Source: Serratia plymuthica NBRC 102599 (GTDB taxonomy: Bacteria; Pseudomonadota; Gammaproteobacteria; Enterobacterales; Enterobacteriaceae). Taken from it: DNA of 64,000 nucleotides. The stretch spans positions 62,001 through 126,000 of the forward strand of contig NZ_BCTU01000024.1 in the NCBI RefSeq assembly GCF_001590925.1. The letters are read 5' to 3'. Shown one piece after another: positions 25,740-34,951 of this stretch. Position 1 is the first letter of the stretch; each line of letters opens with the position of its first letter. The translations under genes were made by a program, and so were the position numbers. The notes below the pieces were generated by a model. The model was not told where the DNA came from. It made no database searches and was given only the letters and a program-made list of their open reading frames with translations.

Positions 25740-26189
25740 ATGTCTTGCCACTACCCCGCCCATTACGCCTTTGATAACGAAAGCGACGCCTGGCAGATTC
25801 ATTTTCGCGATTTTCCTGAACAGCAGGCCGCCTGCTATAAACGTGAAGATATCGAACTGGAAGCGCAGGAAAGCCTGCTGATCGCCATCGCCACGGAAAT
25901 GGAAGAAGGCCGCCCGGTGCCGCCCCCATCCCGCACCCAGCCGGAAGACCTGGAGATCCACGTCCCGGTGCTGGTGAAACTTAAGCTCGAGCTGCATAAC
26001 ATCATGCTGGCCGGCGCCACGTCCAAAGCCGATCTGGCGCGCAAACTGGGCTTTAACGGCGGCCAAATGGATCGTCTGCTGGACGTTGCCTATGCCTCAA
26101 AAGTGGAAGCGCTGGAACAGGCTCTTTACCTGCTGGGATATGAGGTGTGCGCTACGGTGGCAACAACGCAATCCTGTCGGATTAAATAA
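25740..26189 (+). CDS. Orphan HicB-family antitoxin-like protein
   Basis: HicB proteins are antitoxins to the mRNA interferase HicA; they combine a degenerate RNase H-like N-terminal domain with a DNA-binding C-terminus. This 149-residue protein has the HicB-type start (YPAHYAFDNESDAWQIHFRDFPE, split at W) and a C-terminal HTH (SKADLARKLGFNGGQMDRLL, about 109-128). No HicA-like gene is visible on either side: upstream is the DUF805 gene and downstream a 32-aa membrane peptide. So it may act as a stand-alone regulator. The GC-rich, host-like codon use argues for long residence. AGGAAAT lies just upstream of the ATG. Confidence 0.78.
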   Translation: MSCHYPAHYAFDNESDAWQIHFRDFPEQQAACYKREDIELEAQESLLIAIATEMEEGRPVPPPSRTQPEDLEIHVPVLVKLKLELHNIMLAGATSKADLARKLGFNGGQMDRLLDVAYASKVEALEQALYLLGYEVCATVATTQSCRIK

Positions 26190-26260
26190 AACTAAACTTT
26201 TTCTGCCGCTGGCCGATGTGATTGTTACTGGACAATAATCACATCAGCAAAGGTCGTAAA

Positions 26261-26359
26261 ATGCAGTGGAGTCGTCGTGAGATTTGGATAGCCATGATGC
26301 TATCCTGTGCGCTGTTTTTGACTGTTATTGCTATCGGAATTACTACTGCCATTGAGTAA
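26261..26359 (+). CDS. 32-aa single-helix membrane peptide
   Basis: A short gene coding for MQWSRREIWIAMMLSCALFL and then a hydrophobic tail to ITTAIE (32 residues): a basic N-terminus followed by one membrane helix (about 9-30). AAAGG lies 7 bases before the ATG. Function unknown; the form is that of the many small membrane regulators in enterobacteria. It is preceded by a 71-base gap after the HicB-like gene with a TGTGATTGTTACTGG-type promoter region. Confidence 0.5.
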   Translation: MQWSRREIWIAMMLSCALFLTVIAIGITTAIE

Positions 26360-26453
26360 GCTCAAACGGCGCAGTACGTGAACTGATGCCACAAAGCGAG
26401 AGTTTTTTAAGCGTGGTGGCCTTTCCAGGCCACCACGACGTTCATTTGGAATG

Positions 26454-27218
26454 CTAGTTAACGAAGCCTTTACAAGTAAAATCAAGCATGTTTTCTGTAT
26501 GCCCAGTGTTATTTTTTACTCGTCCGGCTTCATCTGCCAATAGAACAAAACCTTGTTGTTTATCCTCGAACGTCACCGGCACAACCGCCACACCAAAGTT
26601 TTTCATTTCAACGCTGCTTTTGGCTAATTGGCGGCCAATTTGCACAAAGGGATAAACGCCCTCCAAATTGTCCTGCCTGATGCGTTTTCCTACGTAATGC
26701 TGCCCAACCAGATTTTCAGGCAACGCTGTCCAATCGTTACCTATGTGAGGAAGCTGCCTGTCGATACTGAGACGAATATGTGGCTTCAGACAAGCGATAT
26801 GAATGTGTAACTGCCCTTGAGTACGCCCCCTCTGAGAATTAATCGTCAAAGCAAATGCATTACGCGGTAGCGGTTTGCCATTAACACTATCCAATACATC
26901 ACGGTTCTGCCAGGCAAGCGAAAAATAATCCGGCAACGAAGGTGATAGCAGTTCAGGGCTTTCAACACCTTTCAATTTCAATGTCGGCACCAGCAAATAG
27001 TGATAACGAGTTTCCGGATCGCGAACTATCGCATACCCTTTCGCTCGACCGTCTTCAAGATAAATTCTTTCACAAGGGAAAGCGGTGCCAAGCCTTTGAT
27101 AATTAAAAACACATAGATTATTCACCACTCGCCATAACGCACTGCTGCCAAATGACGGTAAGGGTGGAAATAACAGAACCAACGCTAAAATTGGATATAT
27201 TTTTTTCAATATCAACAT
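26454..27218 (-). CDS. cdh: CDP-diacylglycerol diphosphatase Cdh
   Basis: Cdh hydrolyses CDP-diacylglycerol to phosphatidate and CMP. The 254-residue protein has an N-terminal signal anchor (about 5-23, KIYPILALVLLFPPLP) and a HIT-like catalytic region with the histidine motif QLHIHIACLKP (about residues 136-146), preceded by LTINSQRGRTQ. Length matches E. coli Cdh (251). The GC content is lower than that of its neighbours. It is monocistronic as far as can be seen, with a 365-base gap to the next small gene. The start at 27218 is chosen for the signal anchor. Confidence 0.88.
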   Translation of the reverse strand: MLILKKIYPILALVLLFPPLPSFGSSALWRVVNNLCVFNYQRLGTAFPCERIYLEDGRAKGYAIVRDPETRYHYLLVPTLKLKGVESPELLSPSLPDYFSLAWQNRDVLDSVNGKPLPRNAFALTINSQRGRTQGQLHIHIACLKPHIRLSIDRQLPHIGNDWTALPENLVGQHYVGKRIRQDNLEGVYPFVQIGRQLAKSSVEMKNFGVAVVPVTFEDKQQGFVLLADEAGRVKNNTGHTENMLDFTCKGFVN

Positions 27219-27583
27219 GTTAAATCATTCTCTTCAGAATCACCGGCCGCAGGATATCACTCTGCTACAGTAAAACTGAATATCATCTTCAGAAATAAAA
27301 ATCGTTTAAAAACAGTCAAGGCTGGGTAAAAAATAGCCAAAAAGTGTGATCAAAAACACAGTATTGTAATCAGGCTGGCATTGGGAGTACATTAGCGCCG
27401 ATCCTGTCGTGGTTCATGTTTTACCTCACGGACTTTGAAGCACGACAACCGGGTAACCCGTGGTCAAGGACGTTGTTCTTCCTGATTGAAGAACCCGCCA
27501 ATAAACCGCAGGTTATCCACAAAATACTCAGCACAACAATCGGGATCATTGGCTTGCGAGAAACTCCAGATGGGAGTTGTTCA
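27219..27583. other. Intergenic region between cdh and a small peptide gene
   Basis: AT-rich near cdh (27240-27370), then mixed. A plus-strand frame is open from 27416 but looks non-coding until the small peptide start at 27584. An inverted word CAACCGGGTAACCCG (about 27446) forms a weak stem. Nothing else named. Confidence 0.4.
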
Positions 27584-27658
27584 ATGAAATATTTTGTTAT
27601 GGGCGTTTCGTTCATGCTGGTAGCGTGGATTGGCACCTTTATGCTGATGGTTGCATAA
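27584..27658 (+). CDS. 24-aa hydrophobic peptide
   Basis: MKYFVMGVSFMLVAWIGTFM then LMVA: a 24-residue almost wholly hydrophobic peptide, one membrane helix. GGGAG lies 7 bases before the ATG, and a strong terminator follows 26 bases after the stop, so it is probably a real small gene. Function unknown. The open frame upstream (from 27416) has no coding look. Confidence 0.5.
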   Translation: MKYFVMGVSFMLVAWIGTFMLMVA

Positions 27659-27684
27659 CCCTCAGCATGACCGGGAACATAGAT

Positions 27685-27709
27685 AAAGGGGCGCAGAAGC
27701 GCCCCTTTG
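27685..27709 (+). terminator. Terminator after the 24-aa gene
   Basis: AAAGGGGCGC AGAA GCGCCCCTTT: a 10-bp stem with a T-rich 3' side. It may also serve the convergent cybB (stop at 27726). Confidence 0.75.
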
Positions 27710-27725
27710 TTGTTTCTGAATGCGG

Positions 27726-28250
27726 TTATTTGCCCGGCATCATGCGGCGCAAGGTGTCATCCTTGCGCAGATAATGGTGATACAGCGCCGCCAGCGCGTG
27801 ACCGCCGATGATAAAGTAGCCGGTATTGGCGAGCGTTTCATGCGTGCTTTTGATAATGCGGCGCAGCGCCGGGTCCGGCGTGATAAATTGCGGCGCCTGC
27901 CAGCCCAGCAACACCCACTCCTTTCCCCCGTAGGCCAGCGTCAGTACTCCCAGCACCGGCAACGCCAGAAACAGCACGTAGAGCAGCACGTGGAAAATCT
28001 TGGCGCCCCATTCCTGCCATTCTTCCAACGGTGGCGTGGTGGCCGGCGTGGCATAACGATGACGCAGCCCCAACCGGATAAACATCAGCAAAAATACCGC
28101 CAGGCCAAAGTTAAAATGCAGAGTTTTCACCAGTGGTGCCATATCCTCCGGCACCGAATCCTTCAACAGCATTGCCGCATAGGTCAGAATCACCATCAGC
28201 AGCGTCAGCCAGTGTAAAATAATTTGCGATCTCGCGTAGCGGTTGCCCAT
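27726..28250 (-). CDS. cybB: Cytochrome b561 CybB
   Basis: An inner-membrane dihaem cytochrome b561; the E. coli protein is a superoxide:ubiquinone oxidoreductase. The 174-residue protein has four helices and His residues placed to bind haem b: in ILHWLTLLMV (helix 1), in VKTLHFNFGLAVF (helix 2), then IFHVLLYVLF and the C-terminal helix with GGHALAALYHHYL. The start ATG at 28250 follows a GGAAGAG site. Length matches E. coli CybB (176). Gene ends beside a strong hairpin shared with the convergent small gene. Confidence 0.9.
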   Translation of the reverse strand: MGNRYARSQIILHWLTLLMVILTYAAMLLKDSVPEDMAPLVKTLHFNFGLAVFLLMFIRLGLRHRYATPATTPPLEEWQEWGAKIFHVLLYVLFLALPVLGVLTLAYGGKEWVLLGWQAPQFITPDPALRRIIKSTHETLANTGYFIIGGHALAALYHHYLRKDDTLRRMMPGK

Positions 28251-28325
28251 ACACTCTTCCTGATTAATTGAAAAAAGATTAATCGAGCATAGTGGGGAAA
28301 TGATGAAGAAAACCTTAGCGTTGAG

Positions 28326-28353
28326 AAAAAAGGCCGGCGCGAATGTGCCGGCC
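28326..28353 (-). terminator. Terminator of alaC
   Basis: On the minus strand GGCCGGCAC ATTC GCGCCGGCC (imperfect at its loop side) is followed by six T residues, 9 bases after the alaC stop. Confidence 0.75.
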
Positions 28354-28361
28354 TGAAGCGA

Positions 28362-29597
28362 TTATTTTGCGGCGGGGGCAGTGCTCTTGGCCGGTTTGAT
28401 CAGCCCGTCGGCACGGAACATGGCTTTAATACCGCGTACCGCCTGACGAATGCGGTCCTGATTTTCTATCAGCGCGAAACGCACGTGGGTGTCGCCGTAG
28501 TCGCCAAAACCAATGCCCGGCGATACGCAGACCTTGGCTTCCGCCAACAGGCGTTTGGCGAATTCCAGCGAACCGAGATGCGCATAAGGCTCAGGTATTT
28601 TGGCCCATACGTACATCGCCGCTTTCGGGTTATCGACCATCCAGCCGGCTTCGTGCAGCCCTTTCACCAACACATTGCGGCGCTGGCGATACTGCTCTGC
28701 GATATCGCGCACGCACTGCTGGTCGCCTTCCAGCGCGGCGATGGCCGCCACCTGCAACGGCGTGAAGGTGCCGTAATCGTGATAGCTCTTGATGCGCGCC
28801 AGCGCGCTGACCAATTCAGGGTTGCCGACCATAAAGCCGATGCGCCAACCCGCCATGTTGTAGCTTTTCGACAGGGTGAAAAACTCCACTGCGATGTCCT
28901 TGGCGCCCGGCACCTGCATAATCGACGGCGCTTTCCAGCCGTCATACACGATGTCGGCATAGGCCAGATCGTGGATCACCAGCACGTTGTACTGTTTGGC
29001 CAGCGCCACCACCCGTTCGAAGAAATCCAACTCAACGCATTGGGCGGTCGGGTTCGAAGGGAAGCCGAGGATCATCATTTTCGGCCGCGGGATGGTTTCA
29101 CGGATGGCGCGCTCCAGCTCACCAAAGAAATCCACGCCGTCCACCAGCGGCACTGAACGCACCTGCGCGCCGGCAATCACCGCACCGTAAATATGGATCG
29201 GATAGCTTGGGTTCGGCACCAGCACGGTGTCGCCGTGATCGAGTGTCGCCAGCATCAGGTGCGCCAGCCCTTCTTTCGAACCTATGGTGACAATGGCTTC
29301 GCTTTCGGGATCAATCTCCACCTGGTAGCGATCGGCGTACCAGCGTGAAATGGCGCGGCGCAAACGCGGGATGCCGCGCGAGGTAGAGTAGCCGTGGGTG
29401 TCGTCACGCTGCGCAACGGCACAGAGTTTTTCCACAATGTGCGGCGGCGTCGGGCCGTCCGGGTTACCCATGCTGAAATCGATAATATCCTCGCCGCGAC
29501 GGCGGGCAGCCATCTTCAGTTCGGCGGTGATGTTGAATACGTAAGGGGGAAGACGTTCAATACGCGTAAAACGGCGTTGTGGACTGTTATCAGCCAT
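28362..29597 (-). CDS. alaC: Glutamate-pyruvate aminotransferase AlaC
   Basis: AlaC makes L-alanine from pyruvate and glutamate; it is the second main alanine aminotransferase of E. coli. The 411-residue class I/II aminotransferase has the PLP-lysine motif [18 protein letters not shown] (about residues 239-256, Lys in [10 protein letters not shown]), the [15 protein letters not shown] substrate region and [10 protein letters not shown]. Length matches E. coli AlaC (412). In E. coli alaC is divergent from ypdA; here GNAT and ybiU genes intervene. Its terminator is at 28326-28353. Confidence 0.94.
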   Translation of the reverse strand: MADNSPQRRFTRIERLPPYVFNITAELKMAARRRGEDIIDFSMGNPDGPTPPHIVEKLCAVAQRDDTHGYSTSRGIPRLRRAISRWYADRYQVEIDPESEAIVTIGSKEGLAHLMLATLDHGDTVLVPNPSYPIHIYGAVIAGAQVRSVPLVDGVDFFGELERAIRETIPRPKMMILGFPSNPTAQCVELDFFERVVALAKQYNVLVIHDLAYADIVYDGWKAPSIMQVPGAKDIAVEFFTLSKSYNMAGWRIGFMVGNPELVSALARIKSYHDYGTFTPLQVAAIAALEGDQQCVRDIAEQYRQRRNVLVKGLHEAGWMVDNPKAAMYVWAKIPEPYAHLGSLEFAKRLLAEAKVCVSPGIGFGDYGDTHVRFALIENQDRIRQAVRGIKAMFRADGLIKPAKSTAPAAK

Positions 29598-29713
29598 AGA
29601 TTCCTCGAAGAGACGTTAGCGCCCGGACCGTCCGAGCGACGCTGACCAGCTTGTGGTCGGATATTGAACATATCGCAGCGGCGACGGGATTGTCGATACC
29701 CGCCGCGATATTT

Positions 29714-30253
29714 TTATTTTTCCGCCTGAAACTCCGCCGCCAACAGCCCGAACATCCAGTCCGCGTGCCACTGCCCTGCCAGGCGGAAATTATCGCGCAA
29801 TGTGCCTTCCAGCTGAAAACCGCACGACTCCAGCAGCCGGCGCGAAGCGGTATTGCCCGCGGTGACGGTAGCCGTCAGCTTGTGGAAGCCGCAGGCATGG
29901 AAGCCAAAATCCAGCACCGCCCGCAGCGACTCCTTGCCATAGCCCTTGCCGTGTCCGGACGGCAAAATGCCGTATCCCACTTCCGCCTGTTGGCAAGGCA
30001 GCCACATCGGCCGAAAACCCGTGACGCCCACCGCCTCGCCACTCGCCTTTTCGCGCATCACCAGACACAGCCATTGTTCCCCATGCTTGTCCCAGGCCGG
30101 CAACCGCGTCTCAAAGCGCGTGCGTATTTCCGCTTCAGTCAGCGGGTCGGCGATATAGCGAATCACGTCAGGGTCCTGATACAGACGCAGAAACAGTGGC
30201 CAATCGTCGGGGGTTATCGACTGCAGGGTCAAACGCTCAGTGACCAATTTCAT
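29714..30253 (-). CDS. GNAT-family N-acetyltransferase (RimJ/RimL-like)
   Basis: A 179-residue GNAT acetyltransferase of the RimJ/RimL type (Acetyltransf_3). N-terminal TERLTLQSITPDDWPLFLRL is the family start; the acetyl-CoA loop lies at EVGYGILPSGHGKGYGKESLRA (split at K), followed by FGFHACGFHKLTATVTAGN and SRRLLESCGFQLEGTLRDNF, the usual C-terminal signature. The substrate cannot be told; ribosomal protein termini or small amines are the usual ones. It starts at 30253 and is divergent from the ybiU unit; no operon partner. Confidence 0.85.
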   Translation of the reverse strand: MKLVTERLTLQSITPDDWPLFLRLYQDPDVIRYIADPLTEAEIRTRFETRLPAWDKHGEQWLCLVMREKASGEAVGVTGFRPMWLPCQQAEVGYGILPSGHGKGYGKESLRAVLDFGFHACGFHKLTATVTAGNTASRRLLESCGFQLEGTLRDNFRLAGQWHADWMFGLLAAEFQAEK

Positions 30254-30292
30254 TGCACAAATCTCCGAAAAACGAAAACAAGGAGGTTACGA

Positions 30293-30334
30293 ATGAAATA
30301 CACCCCTTTATTTTCCTCTATTAAATCCAGATAA
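30293..30334 (+). CDS. 13-codon leader peptide before ybiU
   Basis: MKYTPLFSSIKSR, then stop. It is preceded by a perfect AGGAGG (30281-30286) with a spacing of six bases to the ATG, much stronger than that of the ybiU gene (30425) that it precedes by 90 bases. A leader peptide or a uORF controlling ybiU is possible. Real translation is not shown. Confidence 0.4.
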   Translation: MKYTPLFSSIKSR

Positions 30335-30424
30335 TCGTTAACGTCAAAACAACAAAACCATAACGTCTTACTCAGTCCTCTACAACCGTCCATCGTTGCC
30401 CACAGGCAGCGTGAGGAGAACACC

Positions 30425-31669
30425 ATGGCTTCATTACTCATTGACGATATCCCCACCGCCATTAAAACCGTAAAACAGCAACTGCGTCAGGCTCTGCCCA
30501 ACTACCGCGAGGTGTTCCTGGCGCTGGAAGACCACATTCGCCAACAGGTCGAACAAATCCGCCAGGAGTTGGCCGCCGGCCAAAACCCGGTGCCACAAAT
30601 CGATGCGGAGGATATTTTGCAGCAGCGGGTCAGCGAGCGGCAAAAAACCTTGATCAAACAGCGCGGCGCCTGCGCCATCCGCGGCGTGTTCCCCCGCAGC
30701 AAGGCCGAAGCCTGGAACCGGGAAATCGGCAGCTATCTTGAGCGCAACAACTTTGTCGAACGCCTGAAAAATGCCGCCGAAGACAACTATTTCGGCAAAC
30801 TGGCTGCCGGCAAACCGCAAATCTACGGCATTTACTGGTCAAAACCGCAGGTGGAAGCCCGTCAGGACGCCCGCATGCACGCCGTACAGGTGTTTCTCAA
30901 CAGCCTGTGGGAAACCGAAAGCAACGGCAAACAGCATTTTGACCCGACTCGGGTCGCCACCTATGCCGATCGCACCCGCCGTCGCCCGCCGAACTCGTCT
31001 TCTCTGGGCCTGTCGCCGCACGTGGACAGCGGCACCATTGAACGCTGGCTGGATGAAAATTTCCGCTATGTCTACCGCCACGTGTTCTCCGGCGACTGGC
31101 AAGCTTACGATCCGTTCGCCGCCGATGGCCGCACCGAAGTGCGCGAAATCGCTTCGCCGGCCGTCTGCTCAATGTTCCGCACCTTCCAGGGTTGGACGGC
31201 GCTGACGCCGCAACGCACCAATGCCGGCACGCTGAATCTGGTGCCGATAGCCAACGCCATGGCCTACGTTCTGTTGCGTGCATTGCAAGATGACGTCGCC
31301 GAAGACGATTTGTGCGATGCCGCCCCAGGGCGCGCGCTGTCAATCTCGGAAAAATGGCATCCCCTTTTAATCAGTGGGATTTCCCCTATTCCCGATTTAG
31401 AACCGGGCGACACGGTGTTCTGGCACTGTGATGTGATTCACGCGGTGGAAAACGAGCATAACGGCGAGTTCGATAGCAACGTGATGTACATCGCCGCCGC
31501 GCCGGGCTGCGAGAAAAACGATGCCTATCTGCAACGCCAACTGCCCAGTTTTATCGCCGGTAAAACGCCACCGGATTTCGCACCCGACGATTTCGAAGTG
31601 GATTTCAACGGCCGCGCCACTGTCGATCTGCTGACACCGCTCGGCAAGGAACAGCTCGGCATTAAATAA
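30425..31669 (+). CDS. ybiU: YbiU family (DUF1479) putative oxygenase
   Basis: A 414-residue soluble DUF1479 protein like E. coli YbiU. The family has the fold of 2-oxoglutarate/iron oxygenases; activity is not established. The proposed metal-binding residues are in [20 protein letters not shown] (split at L; His-x-Asp, about residue 199-201) and in [19 protein letters not shown] (second His), and an Arg follows in the family. A helical N-terminus (about 1-60) precedes the catalytic domain. The start ATG at 30425 follows GAGGAGAACACC. It ends 92 bases before ypdA on the same strand. Confidence 0.88.
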   Translation: MASLLIDDIPTAIKTVKQQLRQALPNYREVFLALEDHIRQQVEQIRQELAAGQNPVPQIDAEDILQQRVSERQKTLIKQRGACAIRGVFPRSKAEAWNREIGSYLERNNFVERLKNAAEDNYFGKLAAGKPQIYGIYWSKPQVEARQDARMHAVQVFLNSLWETESNGKQHFDPTRVATYADRTRRRPPNSSSLGLSPHVDSGTIERWLDENFRYVYRHVFSGDWQAYDPFAADGRTEVREIASPAVCSMFRTFQGWTALTPQRTNAGTLNLVPIANAMAYVLLRALQDDVAEDDLCDAAPGRALSISEKWHPLLISGISPIPDLEPGDTVFWHCDVIHAVENEHNGEFDSNVMYIAAAPGCEKNDAYLQRQLPSFIAGKTPPDFAPDDFEVDFNGRATVDLLTPLGKEQLGIK

Positions 31670-31761
31670 CCCAAAGCCCCGTGGTGCGCCGCCCGGCCGC
31701 CACGGGGCCACTGTGCTGTGATATACTCCTGCGCATCTGTCCGCCGCAGCGAGAGCCCGTC

Positions 31762-33468
31762 GTGCACCCTTTTTTTGAAATGCTGTTAGCGGTGTTTGAT
31801 CGCGCCGCACTGATGTTAATCTGCCTGTTCTTCCTCACCCGTACCCGGTTGTTCCGCCAACTGCTGCAAAAAGAGGACCACACGCCGCTTGAGCTGGGCA
31901 TGGTCACGGCGATCTTCTCGCTGTTCGCGCTGTTCAGTACCTATTCCGGCATCAACGTCGAAGGTTCGCTGGTCAACGTGCGGGTCATTGCCATTATGGC
32001 CGGCGGCATCCTGTTCGGCCCCTGGGTGGGTATCATCACCGGCATCATCGCCGGGGTGCACCGCTACCTGATTGATATCGATGGCATCACCTCCGTTCCC
32101 TGCCTGATCACCAGCATCATTGCCGGCATCAGCGCCGGTTATATCAATCTTAAAGTGAAAAAAGAGCAACGCTGGCGCGCCGGGATCCTCGGCGGCATGC
32201 TGTGCGAATCCCTGACCATGCTGCTGATCGTCCTGTGGGCCAAGCCGACCGAGTTGGGGTTGGATATCGTCTCCAAGATTGCGCTGCCGATGATCCTCGG
32301 CACGGTATGTATCGGCCTGATCGTGCTGCTGGTGCAAAGCGTGGAAGACGAAAAAGAGGTGATCGCCGCCCGGCAGGCCAAGCTGGCACTGGATATTGCC
32401 CGTAAAACCCTGCCCTACTTTCGCAATATCAACAGCGAAACTCTGGCGACCATCTGCGACATCATCCGCCAGGACATCAAGGCCGACGCGGTGGCGATCA
32501 CCGATACTCACCAGGTGATGGCCTACGTCGGCGTGGGGGAAGAGGCTTATCCGATTGGCCGCGAAGGGTTGAGCCGCGTGACCCGTGAAAGCATCCGCCA
32601 CGGCAAGATCATCATCAAAAACAACCTGGAAAACCCGGCCACGCCGCAAATTCACTCGCAATTGGTGATCCCGCTGTGGGAAAAAGGCGAAGTGACCGGC
32701 GCGCTGAAAATTTACTACTGCCATGCCCATCAGATCACCAATACGCTAAAGGTCATGGCGGTGGGCCTGTCGCAGATTATCTCCACCCAAATGGAAGTCT
32801 CGCGCATTGAGCACCTGCGCCAGATGGCGGACAAAGCCGAAATGCGCGCGCTGCAGAGCAAGATCAACCCGCACTTCCTGTTCAATGCCCTGAACGCCAT
32901 TTCTTCGTCGATCCGCATCAATCCGGACACCGCGCGCCAGCTGATTATCAACCTGTCACGTTACCTGCGCTATAACCTGGAGCTGAACGACGAACTGATC
33001 GATATCCGCAAGGAGTTGCACCAAATCCAGGATTACATCGCCATCGAACAGGCGCGATTTGGTGCCAAACTGACGGTAATTTACGACATCGACGACGATA
33101 TCTCGGTGCGTATCCCCAGCCTGCTGATCCAACCGCTGGTAGAAAACGCCATCGTACACGGCATTCAGCCGTGCAAAGGCAAAGGTGTGGTAGTGATTGC
33201 GGTGAAGGATCAGGGCGCTCGGGTCAAGATTTCGGTAAAAGACACCGGTAACGGCATCAATCAGGAGGTCATCGACCGGGTGGCGCGCAATGAAATGCCG
33301 GGCCACAATATCGGTCTGCTGAACGTGCATCACCGGGTGTCGCTGCTGTATGGCGAAGGGTTGCGCATCCGTCGGCTGGAGCCGGGCACCGAAATTGCCT
33401 TTTACATCAGCAAAAACGGCGGCAAACTGCAGATGGAAAACAGCGCACTGCCGGCCGGGGAGCCATAA
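31762..33468 (+). CDS. ypdA: Sensor histidine kinase YpdA
   Basis: YpdA is the membrane sensor of the YpdA/YpdB system, which responds to extracellular pyruvate and activates yhjX. The 568-residue protein has an N-terminal 5TM-LYT membrane domain (about 1-190; [20 protein letters not shown], split at G), a GAF region (about 220-340), and a histidine kinase of the LytS type: His371 in [20 protein letters not shown] (split at F), then an ATPase domain with [12 protein letters not shown] (N-box) and DTGNGIN. Start GTG at 31762 ([14 protein letters not shown]) matches the E. coli start [14 protein letters not shown]; earlier frame to 31681 is ignored. The stop overlaps ypdB by one base. Confidence 0.95.
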   Translation: MHPFFEMLLAVFDRAALMLICLFFLTRTRLFRQLLQKEDHTPLELGMVTAIFSLFALFSTYSGINVEGSLVNVRVIAIMAGGILFGPWVGIITGIIAGVHRYLIDIDGITSVPCLITSIIAGISAGYINLKVKKEQRWRAGILGGMLCESLTMLLIVLWAKPTELGLDIVSKIALPMILGTVCIGLIVLLVQSVEDEKEVIAARQAKLALDIARKTLPYFRNINSETLATICDIIRQDIKADAVAITDTHQVMAYVGVGEEAYPIGREGLSRVTRESIRHGKIIIKNNLENPATPQIHSQLVIPLWEKGEVTGALKIYYCHAHQITNTLKVMAVGLSQIISTQMEVSRIEHLRQMADKAEMRALQSKINPHFLFNALNAISSSIRINPDTARQLIINLSRYLRYNLELNDELIDIRKELHQIQDYIAIEQARFGAKLTVIYDIDDDISVRIPSLLIQPLVENAIVHGIQPCKGKGVVVIAVKDQGARVKISVKDTGNGINQEVIDRVARNEMPGHNIGLLNVHHRVSLLYGEGLRIRRLEPGTEIAFYISKNGGKLQMENSALPAGEP

Positions 33469-34202
33469 TGAAAGCCATTATCGTTGAAGACGAATTCCTC
33501 GCCCAAGAGGAGCTCAGTTACCTGATCAAAAAGCACAGCAACATCGTTATCGAAGCCACCTTCGACGACGGGCTGGACGTGCTGAAATACCTGCAGAATC
33601 ATCAGGTCGACGCCATTTTTCTCGATATCAACATTCCGTCGCTGGATGGCGTGCTGCTGGCGCAGAACATCAGCAAGTTCGCGCACCGGCCTTCAATTAT
33701 TTTCATCACCGCCTATAAAGAACATGCGGTGGAAGCGTTCGAAATCGAAGCCTTTGACTACATCCTGAAGCCCTATCACGAAGCGCGCATCGTCACCATG
33801 TTGCAAAAACTGGAGGCGCTGCATAACCGGCCCGCTAACGCCCCGGAACAAGCCAGCGCGCCAAACCGCAGCAGCCACAGCATTAACCTGATCAAAGACG
33901 AGCGGATTATCGTCACCGATATCAACGACATCTATTATGCCGCTGCCGATGAAAAAGTGACGCGGGTCTATACCCGCCGCGAAGAGTTTGTGATGTCGAT
34001 GAACCTCACCGAGTTTTACGGCCGCCTGCCGGAGGAGCATTTCTTCCGCTGCCACCGGTCTTACTGCGTCAATCTGTCGAAAATCCGCGAGATCGTGCCC
34101 TGGTTCAACAACACTTATATTCTGCGGCTGAGCGACCTGGAGTTTGAAGTGCCGGTCAGCCGCAGCAAGGTGAAAGAGTTCCGCAAATTAATGCGTTTAT
34201 AA
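33468..34202 (+). CDS. ypdB: Response regulator YpdB (LytTR)
   Basis: YpdB is the LytTR-type response regulator paired with YpdA. The 244-residue protein has a receiver domain with the phospho-acceptor Asp53 in IFLDINIPSLDG, acidic pocket residues Glu7/Asp8, and Lys in FDYILKPYHE; the LytTR DNA-binding domain occupies about 140-242 (VTRVYTRREEFVMSMNLTEF, split, and FFRCHRSYCVNLSKI). Translation couples to ypdA by a one-base overlap (TAATG). Its likely binding array is 34740-34821, in front of the yhjX-like gene just downstream, past a divergent small gene. Confidence 0.95.
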   Translation: MKAIIVEDEFLAQEELSYLIKKHSNIVIEATFDDGLDVLKYLQNHQVDAIFLDINIPSLDGVLLAQNISKFAHRPSIIFITAYKEHAVEAFEIEAFDYILKPYHEARIVTMLQKLEALHNRPANAPEQASAPNRSSHSINLIKDERIIVTDINDIYYAAADEKVTRVYTRREEFVMSMNLTEFYGRLPEEHFFRCHRSYCVNLSKIREIVPWFNNTYILRLSDLEFEVPVSRSKVKEFRKLMRL

Positions 34203-34211
34203 CCGCGCGCG

Positions 34212-34553
34212 TTACCAGCGCGGCCCGGGGCCGTAATAATACCCCGGTGGCGGCGGCGGAGGTGGCGGCATGCGACGATAATGCGGGCGATCGCGCCATT
34301 CGTGTCGCGGCTCCTCGTAATAGATCACGCGTGGCGGCGGCCCGTAGTAATACTCGCGCGGACGCTCATAGACGCGGTGTTCAGACCACCAGCGCGGATC
34401 GCGCCAGCGGTCGCCGTCCCAGTAATGGCCGCGATCGTCGCGGTCGCCAATGTGCAATGAAATACCCGGAACGTTCACGCCAATGGATACGTCCGCCTGG
34501 CTTACCAACGGCAACGACAGCAGCGCGGCCAACAACAACAGTGTTTTTTTCAT
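34212..34553 (-). CDS. DUF2502-family secreted protein, Pro/Arg/Tyr-rich
   Basis: A 113-residue protein of the YpeC-like DUF2502 family: a signal peptide (MKKTLLLLAALLSLPLVSQA), then VSIGVNVPGISLHIGDRDDR and the GHYWDGDRWRD motif typical of the family. The tail is rich in Arg, Tyr and Pro with an eight-Pro run (PPPPPPPPGYYYGPGPRW, codons GGX on the plus strand). Function unknown. I start it at 34553 because the signal peptide begins there; the frame is open to 34598. It is divergent from yhjX and 9 bases from the ypdB stop. A second copy of the family is at 44153. Confidence 0.75.
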   Translation of the reverse strand: MKKTLLLLAALLSLPLVSQADVSIGVNVPGISLHIGDRDDRGHYWDGDRWRDPRWWSEHRVYERPREYYYGPPPRVIYYEEPRHEWRDRPHYRRMPPPPPPPPGYYYGPGPRW

Positions 34554-34710
34554 CTCGTGACTCCTGCAGAGCGGAACCTGTCCGTTCACCGATAACATAG
34601 GCCCCCCGCTATCGCCGCTCTATAGGAATAATGCCCATTTACCCATTCCAGACGTTTCCTTCACAATTTGAGCACAATCCTGGGCACCTGACCGACAATA
34701 AATCGTGGCT

Positions 34711-34732
34711 ATCTTTGATGTAGATCACGTGG
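34711..34732 (+). promoter_or_regulatory. Candidate CRP site upstream of yhjX
   Basis: TTTGA TGTAGA TCACG (34714-34729) matches the CRP pattern TGTGA-N6-TCACA at eight of ten positions. It lies 8 bases upstream of the repeat array. Candidate only. Confidence 0.4.
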
Positions 34733-34739
34733 CGCCAGC

Positions 34740-34821
34740 GGCATTTCATCCCCTTTTAACCGCTAAAACGGCAACTCATGCGCCACCAGATGCATTTCAT
34801 TCCTTCCTCCGTGCAACTCAT
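34740..34821 (+). promoter_or_regulatory. YpdB-type direct-repeat operator array
   Basis: Four 10-base words in the same orientation: GGCATTTCAT (34740-34749), GGCAACTCAT (34770-34779), TGCATTTCAT (34791-34800) and TGCAACTCAT (34812-34821). The last three are exactly 21 bases apart (10 + 11), the known spacing of the E. coli YpdB motif GGCATTTCAT-N11-GGCATTTCAT. The first is 30 bases upstream of the second. A TATACT at 34855-34860 is a likely -10, placing the last word just upstream of the -35 position, the right place for activation. Confidence 0.7.
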
Positions 34822-34951
34822 TCCCGATCTGCCGTCGAGTGGTATTACCAGCCTTATACTATGCCCATACCGCGGGGCCTCTGAGGTTCTCCGCAAATTT
34901 CCGCCAACGGCTGACCGCCCGGCAACGCACACACAGAGAAGGAGACCGGCC

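Noticed and set aside
34230-34270. GGC-rich repeat near 34242-34266
   Set aside because: It is the codon run for eight Pro in the DUF2502 protein, not a separate repeat.
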